From Zymoseptoria tritici IPO323 (Eukaryota > Ascomycota > Dothideomycetes > Mycosphaerellales > Mycosphaerellaceae), in the NCBI RefSeq assembly GCF_000219625.1, contig NC_018217.1, positions 1,860,001 through 1,924,000 on the forward strand: DNA of 64,000 nucleotides. The letters are read 5' to 3'. Within the stretch, counting starts at the first letter, position 1, and each line of letters opens with the position of its first letter. The position numbers and the translations under genes were made by a program. Below are positions 1-8,899 of this stretch, one piece after another. The notes beneath the pieces are model-generated. The model made no database searches, was not told the origin of the DNA, and saw only the letters and a program-made list of their open reading frames with translations.

Positions 1-1002
1 GAATTGTATCGCATTCAGTCCCAGCTGCGGTCCGTCCATCGTGAAGCGTACTTCCACCGGCATCTTTCCCTCACGGCTGACGACACAATGATAGCCTTCA
101 TTCTCCACCATGCGAGCGAGGAAAGGATGGAACGGCCGTTTCAATAGTCGCAAGTCGAGTTTCTGTGAAGCTGGGATGAGGGAGAAGGAGTCCACTGCGG
201 ATTGGACGTCGATGTCATCGACCAAGTAGCCAGGAGGAGGGATCCTGGGTGAGGACAATGAAATCGGCGTGTGTTGCTGCGTCAGGCGGGCAATTTTGGT
301 GACGTGGGTCTGATATCGGAAGGCGGCCGTGGGTGTGGAGAAGAGCAGGTAATAGAAGTTCTCCCGGGAGAGGTCGCGGAGATCGCGGCCAGGTACGACT
401 TTGAGGAAGTCGGCTTGAGCAAGGCTCCAGCCTTCGAGATGTTGACCTTGCGGGACGAGACGGCGGAAATCCTCCTCTGTGAGATTTCGAGAGGCGTTGC
501 GTAAGACCAGCGCGGCGGTGTCTTTTGGCGTGGCTTGGAGGCTCCGTCGAAGTCTTTCGTAATGTATGCTCTTTCTCGGGTCTGGAGGAATGTCGTCTTC
601 GTCCAGCTCGGGCGCCAACATCTTGCGCCACGTAGGAGGGCCTTCTGTTGCTGGCAGTTCTATGGGTAGCAAGGGTATCTCTCGGCGCTCCCGTCTGGCA
701 GCATTTTCCTTCTCTTGATAGCGTTTGGTCTCCTCGGGAAAGAGCTGTTCCACGAGCGAGGGTGTGGCCTGAGGTTCTGCTGGCGCAGCATCGTCTCGTG
801 AGGACTCCGGCTCTCTCGCCGGTTTTCTCTTGATATTGCGTCCTCTTACATGGTCAACCCTCCTCTTGTGTTCTCCCTGTGGTACGCGGTTCGTGAAGAG
901 AGAAGAGTCTCGGACCTTTTGCCATTTCTTATCGGCATATTGGCGACGCTGACATGGCTGATTCGCAGCGATGCGCTGAATGACAGGCCGGACTCTGAGC
1001 AT
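1..1002 (-). CDS. Mitochondrial protein of unknown family, 3' end cut by window edge
   Basis: An open frame on the minus strand runs from the left edge without a stop up to an in-frame TGA at 1261-1263. I chose the ATG at 1000-1002 because the protein then begins with a classic mitochondrial presequence: Arg-rich, no acidic residues in the first 20, and QRRQYA, a likely processing site. Upstream in-frame ATGs at 1042-1044 and 1156-1158 are possible. After the presequence comes a charged Lys/Arg/Glu-rich linker, then a more globular part containing PTWRKMLAPELDEDDIPPDP and ENFYYLLFSTPTAAFRYQ. At least 334 codons are visible. I do not recognise the family; a mitochondrial ribosomal or translation factor would be a guess. 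It is divergent from the AAA ATPase gene, with about 560 bp between the two starts. GC and codon use match the neighbouring housekeeping genes and there is no RIP-type decay. Confidence 0.7.
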   Translation of the reverse strand, partial: MLRVRPVIQRIAANQPCQRRQYADKKWQKVRDSSLFTNRVPQGEHKRRVDHVRGRNIKRKPAREPESSRDDAAPAEPQATPSLVEQLFPEETKRYQEKENAARRERREIPLLPIELPATEGPPTWRKMLAPELDEDDIPPDPRKSIHYERLRRSLQATPKDTAALVLRNASRNLTEEDFRRLVPQGQHLEGWSLAQADFLKVVPGRDLRDLSRENFYYLLFSTPTAAFRYQTHVTKIARLTQQHTPISLSSPRIPPPGYLVDDIDVQSAVDSFSLIPASQKLDLRLLKRPFHPFLARMVENEGYHCVVSREGKMPVEVRFTMDGPQLGLNAIQF

Positions 1003-1562
1003 CAATCGGGCCACATCAACAAAAGGATGACAGGGAGTGGACATCCATGAGAGTGCTCTCCCAATGGCGAAGTTGCCGCGGAAAGCTTCCTGACAGCGGC
1101 GGTGCTCAGAAACTCGTAGGACGGGCCGAACGACGGGCCGGAAGGGCTGAAAATACATCTTCTCCGGAACGCGAGAAATATGAAGCCGACGGACATGGGG
1201 CAAAGCTGGACATTGGATCTTTTCTGGGAAAGGCGAAAGACCGAAGCCCAGAGCATAACTTCAAAGGTTCGTAACTCGTGGCGGACAAGGTCATATCCTC
1301 GTCTTGCTTTCCTTCGCCTCACCATCCCCGTCGGCCACGTTGCTGCCGTTCGACGTCGATCGCTGTCTGCTCCCGCCATTCGCACGATTCACGTGGACAT
1401 ATCTGCCTCTAGCGCGGCGGCCACGAGTCTGCTCCTTCCGCATCGAGTGCTCGCTTTCGCCTCCCTCCTGAAGCCCCTCCAGCTTTGGGCAGTGTCGCCG
1501 ATCATTCGCTTCGGATTGCTTCGACCGACATAAATTCCACTCCTCCCCGACGACTTGTCAAC
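1003..1562. promoter_or_regulatory. Shared divergent promoter region
   Basis: This is the gap between the two divergently transcribed housekeeping starts. The right half is C/T-rich on the plus strand, as in many fungal 5' leaders. I see no clear TATA box. Part of the left portion could be coding if the mitochondrial gene uses its upstream ATG. Confidence 0.4.
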
Positions 1563-3950
1563 ATGACCGCAACCAACAATTCCACTTCAGCTCCTCCTTC
1601 CACCGCTGCATCTTCTTCTCCCTCATCTCCTCGCAAGATCAGCAAGGCCAGCACCGCCATGCCGGCTGCCACGAATTTGCACGTGGTAGTGCGACTGCTT
1701 CCTTCCAATGGTCTGGAAGGTGCTTTCCGTGTTCATGTCCAACCGGAGTCCCTGGACCAGGCCTCACTCAAACTTGGTGAAGTGTGCGAGATTGTCGCCG
1801 AGGACGGTTGCCTGGGCTATGGCATCGCGTGGAGAGCCGACGACCGAATGGGCAACCGGCCAAAGAATCGACCCATCAAGATGACAGAGACGATCCGTAC
1901 CGCGTTTGGTTTTCAGGAAGGATCACGTGTGACGATTGCTCGGACGGACATCCAGATCTGGCCCGCGGATCGGATAGTTCTGACTGATATCACGCCGAAG
2001 GAGTACCTCAAGACTGAAGCAGAAGATGATAAGTCGTGGAGCTTGAGGATTGGTGGAGTGCTTGTCAACTGCGAGGTGCTGACGAGTGGGATTGAATTTG
2101 ACGTGGTCGGAAGGAGGAAGGCGAAGAAGAGGTTCTACATTGAGAACATTGAGGCTGCAGCCGCGCCGAACGACGCTGGAGTGCTGTTCACTGTGGACGA
2201 TCGGACGGAGTTCATTTTCTCGGACGGATCCTCCATTGTACATTCGTGCGACAATGCTGTGAAGACCAACGGCAGCCGTCCGACAACTTCAACTCGATTA
2301 CATTTCGACAACAGCAAGATCGCCGGGCTAATCGAGCAGTCGCAGCAGCTGAACAAGCAATTGGAGCTTCTCCTCAGCGCGACGGAGAAGGTACAGCAAG
2401 GAGCTCAGGATCCTCGTGTCGCCGTCTTGCTGCATGGCTATGAAGGCACTGGCAAGACTTTACTTCTGGATACACTGGCCAAATCGAACTTCCGCAAGGT
2501 CGTCCGCCTGCAAAAATCAACCCTGAACGGTGGAACAATATCAAAGAACCAGGCCATCATTCGCGAGAGCTTTCAAGACGCCAAGGCACACCAGCCCTCA
2601 CTGATATTGATGGACAATCTTGACAAGATGGCGCCTAGTGACGACGCTGCTTATGGTGATGTTCTCGCAAGTGAATTGGCAGGTCTTGCCAATACCCAAG
2701 TTCTCGCAGTCGGCGCGACACGGAACCTTTCCGACCTCTCCAACACCATCATCGGACCCGAACAATTTGCCAAAGTCATCGAACTCCCGATCCCTGACGT
2801 CTCCGCTCGCTCCCAAATCCTCAACGTGTTACAAGGTCTTCCTCTACTTGATTCAAACATCGTCTCCACAGAGATCGCCGCTCGCACTCACGGCTTTACT
2901 GGCCAAGACGTCGCGTGGCTGTACAAGCTCGCTCTCAACCACGCAGCCACCCGCGACGAACAAACCGTCCAGAATTCCACACATGCCATCACTTCCGACT
3001 CCGCCACAACCACCATGCCCTCGCTTCCATCTCCGCCTTCATTCTCCGTCACAATCTCCGACTTCAACCTCGCCCTCAAGGAAATTACCCCAGCCGCCCT
3101 TCGCGAAATTTTCACAGAAAAGCCCAAGATCTCTTGGTCCGACATTGGCGGCAGTCGAGATGTAGCCGAATCTTTCGACGAAATTATCGGCTGGTCTCTC
3201 CACTCCAAGGATAAGCTCGAAGCCTTGAACGTGCGTCCACCAAAGGGTGTACTCCTGTACGGCCCCCCCGGCTGCTCCAAGACTCTCACAGCCCAAGCCG
3301 TGGCCAGTACTTACAACTTCAATTTTATCGTCGTCAAAGGCGCCGAGTTGCTGTCCATGTACGTCGGCGAGTCGGAGCGGGCGGTGAGAGAAGTCTTCCG
3401 TAAAGCTCGCGCAGCGGCACCTTGCGTCATCTTCTTCGACGAGATTGACTCTATCGGTGGTGATCGTGGAGACTCCTCTGGCGGCACAAAGGGGTTGAAC
3501 GTCCTCACCACCCTGCTCAACGAAATGGACGGCTTCGACTCCCTCAAAGATGTCCTCATTCTCGCGGCGACGAATCGTCCCGACGTGCTCGATCCCGCAC
3601 TCATGCGTCCAGGGCGCTTTGACTCCCACGTCTACCTTGGTCCTCCAGACGCAGCAGCACGGTGGGAGATTTTCAAAATCGCGTTGAGAAACGTACCTCA
3701 GTCGGCAGACGTTGATCTGGAGGAGTTGGTGATGAAGACGATCGGGTACAGTGGAGCGGAGATTGTGAAGATTTGTGGCGAGGCGAAGTTTGCCGCTTTG
3801 AGGAGACACTTGACGAAGGATGGCCATGGAGAGGCGGAGCCAAAGGTTAGGCAAAAAGATCTGGAGGCTGGGAGAGAGAGCACGAAGAGGCTGATTACGG
3901 AGGAGATGGTGGAGGGGTATAGAGCTTTCGGCGCGAGGGGAAAGGAGTGA
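1563..3950 (+). CDS. AFG2: AFG2/Drg1-type type II AAA ATPase
   Basis: Intron-free CDS of 795 aa. Start chosen at the ATG following CTTGTCAAC; the open frame extends upstream but only from a TTG codon. Layout: Ser/Thr/Pro-rich N-tail, double-psi-barrel-like N-domain (about 40-220), D1 AAA (about 285-450) and D2 AAA (about 525-740). D1 has Walker A GYEGTGKT but a degenerate Walker B ending MDNLD, lacking the usual DE pair. D2 is well kept: Walker A GPPGCSKT, pore motif MYVGESER, Walker B IIFFDEID-like (VIFFDEID) and arginine finger region RPGRFD. The GCSKT variant in D2 is typical of the Afg2/SPATA5 branch of the Cdc48 family. From the family, the role is stripping shuttling factors such as Rlp24 from cytoplasmic pre-60S ribosomes. 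The length fits Afg2 orthologues (about 780 aa). It is convergent with RNase H2B, with a 112-bp gap. Confidence 0.85.
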   Translation: MTATNNSTSAPPSTAASSSPSSPRKISKASTAMPAATNLHVVVRLLPSNGLEGAFRVHVQPESLDQASLKLGEVCEIVAEDGCLGYGIAWRADDRMGNRPKNRPIKMTETIRTAFGFQEGSRVTIARTDIQIWPADRIVLTDITPKEYLKTEAEDDKSWSLRIGGVLVNCEVLTSGIEFDVVGRRKAKKRFYIENIEAAAAPNDAGVLFTVDDRTEFIFSDGSSIVHSCDNAVKTNGSRPTTSTRLHFDNSKIAGLIEQSQQLNKQLELLLSATEKVQQGAQDPRVAVLLHGYEGTGKTLLLDTLAKSNFRKVVRLQKSTLNGGTISKNQAIIRESFQDAKAHQPSLILMDNLDKMAPSDDAAYGDVLASELAGLANTQVLAVGATRNLSDLSNTIIGPEQFAKVIELPIPDVSARSQILNVLQGLPLLDSNIVSTEIAARTHGFTGQDVAWLYKLALNHAATRDEQTVQNSTHAITSDSATTTMPSLPSPPSFSVTISDFNLALKEITPAALREIFTEKPKISWSDIGGSRDVAESFDEIIGWSLHSKDKLEALNVRPPKGVLLYGPPGCSKTLTAQAVASTYNFNFIVVKGAELLSMYVGESERAVREVFRKARAAAPCVIFFDEIDSIGGDRGDSSGGTKGLNVLTTLLNEMDGFDSLKDVLILAATNRPDVLDPALMRPGRFDSHVYLGPPDAAARWEIFKIALRNVPQSADVDLEELVMKTIGYSGAEIVKICGEAKFAALRRHLTKDGHGEAEPKVRQKDLEAGRESTKRLITEEMVEGYRAFGARGKE

Positions 3951-4062
3951 TTGATATAGTCACAGGCGGATGTGGCATTTGACCACTGTAAGCAGGTACC
4001 AAAAGAGGAAGCAGAATCAACGAATCGACTTGATCGTTCATCTATCCAAAAGGACACTATCG

Positions 4063-5421
4063 TCATTTCTTCAAGGGCGCCGCCTTTGTGAAGAAACTGC
4101 TCATCTTCTTCATCCCACTGACATCCGCTTTGCCGAGTCTCCTCATTCCAACGCTCTTTTCTTTTTCCAATTTCTTCTTCCTTTCCCTCTCCTCCTCTTC
4201 TTTCCTCCGCTTCGCATCGCTTTTGCCGTACGCCTCTTCGTCGTCCTCTCCCAAAGGGCGTTTGCGGGAGATGTTGTCGCTGAGAGAGCGGAGGGCGGCG
4301 GCTTCTTTTTTAAGGGTGGCGAGGTGGGAGAGGTGGGACTCGAGAGGGGCGAAGGAGATGTGCGGTGCGAAGTGGGGTTGGAGCTGGGTGGTGAGAGGCG
4401 GAGGGAGGTAGGATGTTTGGAGGAAATCGAGCGCTACGCGCAGGCGCAGGAGGGAGAGTATTTCGGCCGGGGGACAGGAGTCTGAGGTGCTCGCTGCGGG
4501 AGGTGCGGTGGCTTCAGCATCCGCCGCCTCGCTTCCTTCACATTCGGGTTGGGTATCCTCCTCCTCGCGGGACCTATCAGCAATGCTGACGCCCTGTCCC
4601 TCCCTCCTCTCGCCCAGCACCGGAACGTCCAGCACGCCCTTCACGAATCGGGCTTCTAAGCTCCTCGGCAGTCCTCCCTCCCCGCCCACCATTCTCCTCG
4701 CTTTCTCAACCAGTACGCCCGCCAACTTGTCTCGGCTGAAAGCGTACATCTTGTCTCCATCGCCCATGTCCATGACATCCGACACAGCTTCTATCCGCAC
4801 TTCGAGGATCCGTGTGAGGTGAGGAGAAGCAGAGATCAAGGATGTGAGATGTGGCGAGGAGGTGGTGAGGAGGGAGATGTAATCCGACGGAGCGAGGTAT
4901 TCCTTTGCTGAAGGATTCGATTGTGACGAGGCTGTGAGCTGGGGAAGAAGAAGGAAGAGCGGATCGAGAGGTGTTGCCAGGAGCAGACTCGGGGAAGAGA
5001 GGATATATCCATCGCTCTCTGTGGACTCGTCCTGTTCCTTGTCCTGTTGTGAGACTTGCGACTGTTGTTGGCTGTCGACTCTTGTGTCCTGCTCTTGTGA
5101 TGTTGCTTCCTCTTCCTCTTCCTCAACTCCTCTTGATGCCACTATCCAACTCCTGCAAGCCTCTTGCTTCGATCCACCCACTTTCACCAATTCGAAGAAC
5201 CCTTTCTTTGGACACACGAAGTACCTGCTCGTGCCCTCTTTTGACGCAGGATTTCGTAGACTGACAAATTTCGCCTCTGGAGACGCATCTTTTGGTAATA
5301 CGCAAAGTAGTGGCGGACTGTCTTCGCTCGGAGGCAGAGTCTTCAATGTCGTCGAGATCTTGATAGCTTCGGACTTTTTGGCTTTCGCTGCGGAGGGTTT
5401 CGCCCGCGTTTTGGCAGGCAT
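4063..5421 (-). CDS. RNH202: Ribonuclease H2 subunit B
   Basis: Intron-free CDS of 452 aa. The N-terminal part has the RNase H2B triple-barrel signature: LLCVLPKDASPEAKFVSLRNP followed by the GTSRYFV...FELVKV strand region. A Glu/Gln-rich acidic insert comes next (about 100-140), then a helical domain with LDPLFLLLPQL and the DYISLL segment. The C-tail is Lys/Arg-rich and ends in MKKMSSFFTKAAPLKK, a PCNA-interacting (PIP-box-like) motif with the FF pair at about 443-444. RNase H2B is a non-catalytic subunit that holds the A and C subunits together and tethers the enzyme to PCNA, so that ribonucleotides and R-loops are removed from nuclear DNA. The ATG gives a Lys-rich N-terminus (MPAKTRAKPSAAKAKK), consistent with nuclear import. 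Confidence 0.82.
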   Translation of the reverse strand: MPAKTRAKPSAAKAKKSEAIKISTTLKTLPPSEDSPPLLCVLPKDASPEAKFVSLRNPASKEGTSRYFVCPKKGFFELVKVGGSKQEACRSWIVASRGVEEEEEEATSQEQDTRVDSQQQSQVSQQDKEQDESTESDGYILSSPSLLLATPLDPLFLLLPQLTASSQSNPSAKEYLAPSDYISLLTTSSPHLTSLISASPHLTRILEVRIEAVSDVMDMGDGDKMYAFSRDKLAGVLVEKARRMVGGEGGLPRSLEARFVKGVLDVPVLGERREGQGVSIADRSREEEDTQPECEGSEAADAEATAPPAASTSDSCPPAEILSLLRLRVALDFLQTSYLPPPLTTQLQPHFAPHISFAPLESHLSHLATLKKEAAALRSLSDNISRKRPLGEDDEEAYGKSDAKRRKEEEERERKKKLEKEKSVGMRRLGKADVSGMKKMSSFFTKAAPLKK

Positions 5422-5858
5422 CGTAGTAGGTGCCGAGTAAGATGTTGTATATGCTGTCCAAGGAGGCTTGGTCGGCAGATAGGTATGCTCGATATACGAA
5501 ATGACATGGGCATTGGCTCAAGGTCAAGATGTGAGGACGCGCCTCAGCACGAGTCCGACACGAGAATGTCGCGGCTAATAAATTGACACACGGAGAGGTC
5601 ATCAATATTTGATGGACACATCACATGATTCGACGAATGATTGATTCGATGCACATTGAATGGAATGGATTGGATTCGGCCAGTACGGCGGTAAGGTATT
5701 TACAAATTCTTTGACGCTGGCCGACTCCCATCCCGCGTGAACCACCTCCCTCTGCCCTCCTCCTCTTCGCCGAATTCTCCGAGGAAAATGCTCGTGACCA
5801 CCTTTTTCCGACAACCTCTCTGCCGGCAGCGCAACACCATAATCTCGAATGACAACTT
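5422..5858. other. Intergenic; promoter side of RNase H2B
   Basis: No supported gene. It holds the 5' flank of RNase H2B and the 3' flank of the small secreted-protein candidate. C/T-rich stretches lie near 5740-5820. Confidence 0.4.
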
Positions 5859-6213
5859 CTAGCAAAGCGCAAACCCCAAAGTCCACTGCGGTCGACACCC
5901 AGGATGCTTATAAGTCTTGTCGTAGGTGCACGAGGTATCCTGCAAAAAGAGTGACATCGTTAGCAAAGTACAGTACACGGCATGGCTCGTCACGAACTCC
6001 ACTGCATGGAAGCCTCCTCGCGCCCGCATCGGCGCCGTTGCCGACGCAGTATCCGGAATTATCGCGAGGCTCAGGAATGTCTTGTACGGCTGGATCGTCC
6101 TTTCCCACGCAATTCTGCGCATCGTTAGAGGGAGAGTGGCCAATCGACAAAAGGTGGGATGAGAAAGCACTCACGAAAAACGCGTGAGCGGACGAAGCCA
6201 AAGCGAGGATCAT
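5859..6213 (-). CDS. Small secreted cysteine-rich protein candidate (3 exons)
   Basis: Predicted by eye from splice signals: exon 1 6175-6213, intron 6115-6174 (GTGAGT, CTAAC branch, CAG), exon 2 5998-6114, intron 5940-5997 (GTTCGT, GCTAAC branch, CAG), exon 3 5859-5939. All junctions are phase 0 and the product is 78 aa. The N-terminus MILALASSAHA is a very short but A-x-A-ending signal-peptide-like stretch. The mature part has six cysteines (NC, GYC, LPC, TSC, PGC and a C-terminal LC), as in many fungal effectors. The unusually short signal sequence is the weak point; an extra upstream exon is possible. No family recognised. The start codon lies within the Thr-rich relic on the other strand. 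Confidence 0.55.
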
Positions 6214-6704
6214 GGGAAGCTTGAAGGTGCTCCAGACAGCCACAGAGACAACAACGATCTCAGGAGATACGGCTACAGTCACTGTCACCGAAACAGTCAC
6301 GCCTCAGAGGCTGGTCAAGCGAACACAAGCGCCCTCGCCGACCACGACGATATACACCGCTACACAAACCAACGTCGACTCCACCAGTACAGTCTCCTAC
6401 GATGCAACCTCTTCCGTCGGCACCACTGCCTACGTGACGTACACGACATCGATCCCATATTACAACACTGAATTCAAAACCTCGCTTTCCGTTGAAGTAC
6501 AACGACTGTGACCAACCAGCTGCCAGCACAGAGGCTGACACGGCTACCACGACAATGATTGTCACAGACGGCTCGATGCAGACGGATACAGGAGAGACTA
6601 GCAATACTCAAGGTCAGCAAGAAAGTACACAGACCGTGGCTGGCGTTACGCAGACTGTGACCGCAGCGAGTGCCTCATCGAGCACCGCGGACAACGGTGT
6701 TTGA
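6212..6704 (+). pseudogene. Ser/Thr-rich protein relic, frameshifted
   Basis: One frame (6212-6511) encodes a Thr/Val-rich stretch with ETTTISGD, ATVTVTETVT and a PTTTIYTAT-like run. The reading then moves through two other frames: a TTVTNQLPA stretch near 6500, then a Thr/Ser/Gln-rich frame ending at the TGA at 6702-6704. The composition resembles fungal Ser/Thr-rich cell-surface proteins. The frame jumps, with only about 30 bp between them, are too short for introns, so I read it as decayed. It overlaps exon 1 of the minus-strand candidate by two bases, so the two ATGs are almost back to back on opposite strands. Confidence 0.35.
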
Positions 6705-7218
6705 ACAAATTCCGCATCCCGCGGATTGACTTGTCTCTCGATGCTTGGACTTATCGAAATTGTCGCGTTCTGGCTTTAGCGAAGCTCTCAATGTCCACGC
6801 ATCCTTGGGTATGCGGTTAGAATCTGATCAAGCGGAATCATCTCACAAGGCGTAGAACTTCAAGTTGCGATGTATATCTCAAACTCAAAGGATGTGAGAC
6901 GCAGTTTCCGACTCTCGTAGCCCGAAAAAGCCCTGGGCCCTGACCTGGACACCCGATATTCTAGACCACGCTTGGGCTTCCGACTCCGAGAATCGATCTT
7001 AGCACGGTCTAAATACAGCACAGTAATAACCCTGTCAAGAAATTGCTGCGCCTTCCGCAGGAGCCGAACGGTACTTTGCGCTTACACTCTGAACTGTGCG
7101 TTTTGTGCATTTTATCTCTGTCCTCCTCGCGCTCACCTGCTTCTACACCGATCTCTACCTCGCACACGTTCATAACCTCTTGCTGCGTCATACAGACCTG
7201 TACAGTCAATCACCGAGG
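6705..7218. other. Intergenic, upstream of the 20-cysteine gene
   Basis: No supported gene. It holds the likely promoter of the gene starting at 7219. No clear TATA box or repeat seen. Confidence 0.4.
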
Positions 7219-7419
7219 ATGAAACTGCACATCTATGTCTCGTTCGCCGTCGCGGTGGCACTGGGCGTCAAGGGCGCCCGTCCCTGTGCGAAGACGCAAG
7301 GAGGTATCATTTTCTGCTGTCCATCGCCTCTCAAGCTTACGCTCATCGTTGTGTAGCGGACTGTCGCTACAATTCATGCTGCGGTGTGCTGGACTGCGAA
7401 GCCCCCGGATTCTGTCGCT
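7219..7419 (+). CDS. 20-cysteine secreted protein, exons 1-2 (gene split by transposon)
   Basis: Exon 1 is 7219-7303, intron 1 is 7304-7356 (GTATCA ... TTGTGTAG) and exon 2 is 7357-7419. A GTATGT donor follows at 7420, and the transposon begins nine bases later. The product starts MKLHIYVSFAVAVALGVKGA, a clean signal peptide cleaved near residue 20. It is followed by a knottin-like spacing, C-x7-C-x4-CC-x4-C-x5-C. The other three exons are at 36908-37265, beyond the insertion. Joining the five exons keeps the frame (393 nt, 130 aa plus stop). The family is unknown; a secreted effector or antimicrobial-type cysteine-rich protein is likely. With about 29.4 kb of transposon in intron 2 it is probably not expressed in full length. 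Confidence 0.7.
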
Positions 7420-7428
7420 GTATGTTTA

Positions 7429-7474
7429 GAAGAGTATTGCATGGTGTGCACGGTGCACGCTGTGCACGGTCGCA
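7429..7474 (+). repeat. Left TIR of transposon A
   Basis: Matches the reverse complement of 36810-36855 at about 42 of 46 positions. Mismatches are mostly C/T or G/A transitions. Contains an internal GTGCACGGTGCAC palindromic run. Confidence 0.85.
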
Positions 7475-7639
7475 CCGGAGAATCCTTCTACAACTACTAC
7501 TACTTCTATAGCTGATATTATTATAACTAGTAGTTATAACGAGGTGTTTAATAGCTTAAATTTATCGCATTAATTATATCTATCAGCTCTAAGCAGCTTA
7601 AAGTCGTTGCCTTAATGTTATGCGTGTTAGTAGCTTAGA

Positions 7640-8447
7640 GGATTTAGCTGCTTGTGCACCGGCCCTTAAACCCCCCTTTAATATAGAGGGCAGTTTTAAC
7701 ACTACTACTAGCTTCTTCTTCTTTACACGATGTTTAGCTGGCCGTGCCTTGCGTGTAGAGGCTTAAAGGTCTGTTTTTAGCTGTAAATTAACCTCCTTGC
7801 TCTCCTTCTTAGTAGCCTTCTTAGCCCTCTTTTGTACTGCTTTAGAGAGCCGGTCTGCCTTAGCTTGTATGCGTTATTTAGCCCTTAATTGCTTATCTAC
7901 CTTCCGCTTTATTGCATCTTCTTCCTTCTTCTTCTTCTTAGCGAGCTTCTTAGCCTCTTTAGTAGCTAATGCTACCTTGCTAGCTTGTAGTTTAGCTGGT
8001 AAGTAGAACTATGCTACTTAGCTAGTAGGTACTAACAGAGGCTTGCTACGTTGTTGCTTTTTCTTCTTATTCTTGTAGCATTTACGTAGCCTATTACGCT
8101 AGCTTCTAAGGAGTGCGTTCTCGGTCTAAAGGTGCAGTATTATGTTACTTAGCTTCTGCACGTTATGCTTGTCCTTGTCGTCTTCTACCTCTTTTACGCA
8201 GTCCTTAATAAGCGCTCTAATCTGTCTCTAGTCTGCAGCTGCGAAGACAGACGTTGCGGTATTTAGCTAGCTGCTCTTTATAGTATTAGCTATGTTCGGC
8301 CGGCTGTTATATGTAGTATTCTTCTTCTTGCTCTTCTTAGCCTTGCGCTTCCGTATTACCTCTTGTGCCTTATTAAATGCCGCGAGGACAGGTATAGGAT
8401 CTAGTAGATACAAGCTAGTCTTGCTAAAGGCCTTGTAGATGTTTACC
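7640..8447 (-). pseudogene. pogo/Fot1 transposase, C-terminal part
   Basis: Minus-strand frame with many RIP-type stops. Readable blocks include NIYKAFSKTSLYLLDPIPVL (the post-DDE region, like the AF.KTG..P.NP block of Fot1 proteins), IRALIKDCVKEVEDDKDKHN, and NIILHL followed by TENALLRSAL, then a Lys/Arg-rich tail. The reading joins the block at 34771 onward once element B and one TTACC copy are removed. Non-functional. Confidence 0.7.
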
Positions 8448-8776
8448 TGTGAGGACACCCTCACGATGACGCCCCCTACCTGTCCCAACCTGGACTATCC
8501 TGGCACTACAGATTACCGGTGCTGTCTTATCTAGCCTAGACTAGGACATCCTGTAGAGGGACAAACCTTACGGGCGTACAATAGCCCCCGAGCGGACGTT
8601 AGACTGCGACCGGTGCCTAGTCTAGGCGGAGGGACGCATTTAGTAATACGAAGGACGGGTATATAGCCTCGGGGGACGCTCTTGTCTATTCCCTTCCTTA
8701 TCGAATCGACTTGTTACATTCTACAATTATTTGTTTTTAGTGCAAGCCTACATTCCCTCTCGAGGTATTCCTAATA
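8448..8776 (+). repeat. 5' LTR of chromovirus B
   Basis: Direct copy of 34437-34765. The two differ mostly by transitions, as expected from RIP. Confidence 0.88.
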
Positions 8777-8899
8777 TTCGATTCGATTAAAAACAACTGT
8801 ACAACTATACCGAAAACTACTAACATAGCTCTAAAGGTTACCTATTGTTAGGACGATTCCCTTCCTAATACCTCCGCCTAATAGTAGGCAAGCGCTTCC

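Noticed and set aside
3039..3854. A 271-codon minus-strand ORF
   Set aside because: Antisense shadow of the AFG2-type gene; no family features.
8777..8800. Primer-binding site of chromovirus B
   Set aside because: No TGG start next to the LTR. It may use another tRNA region or be mutated, so I do not annotate it.
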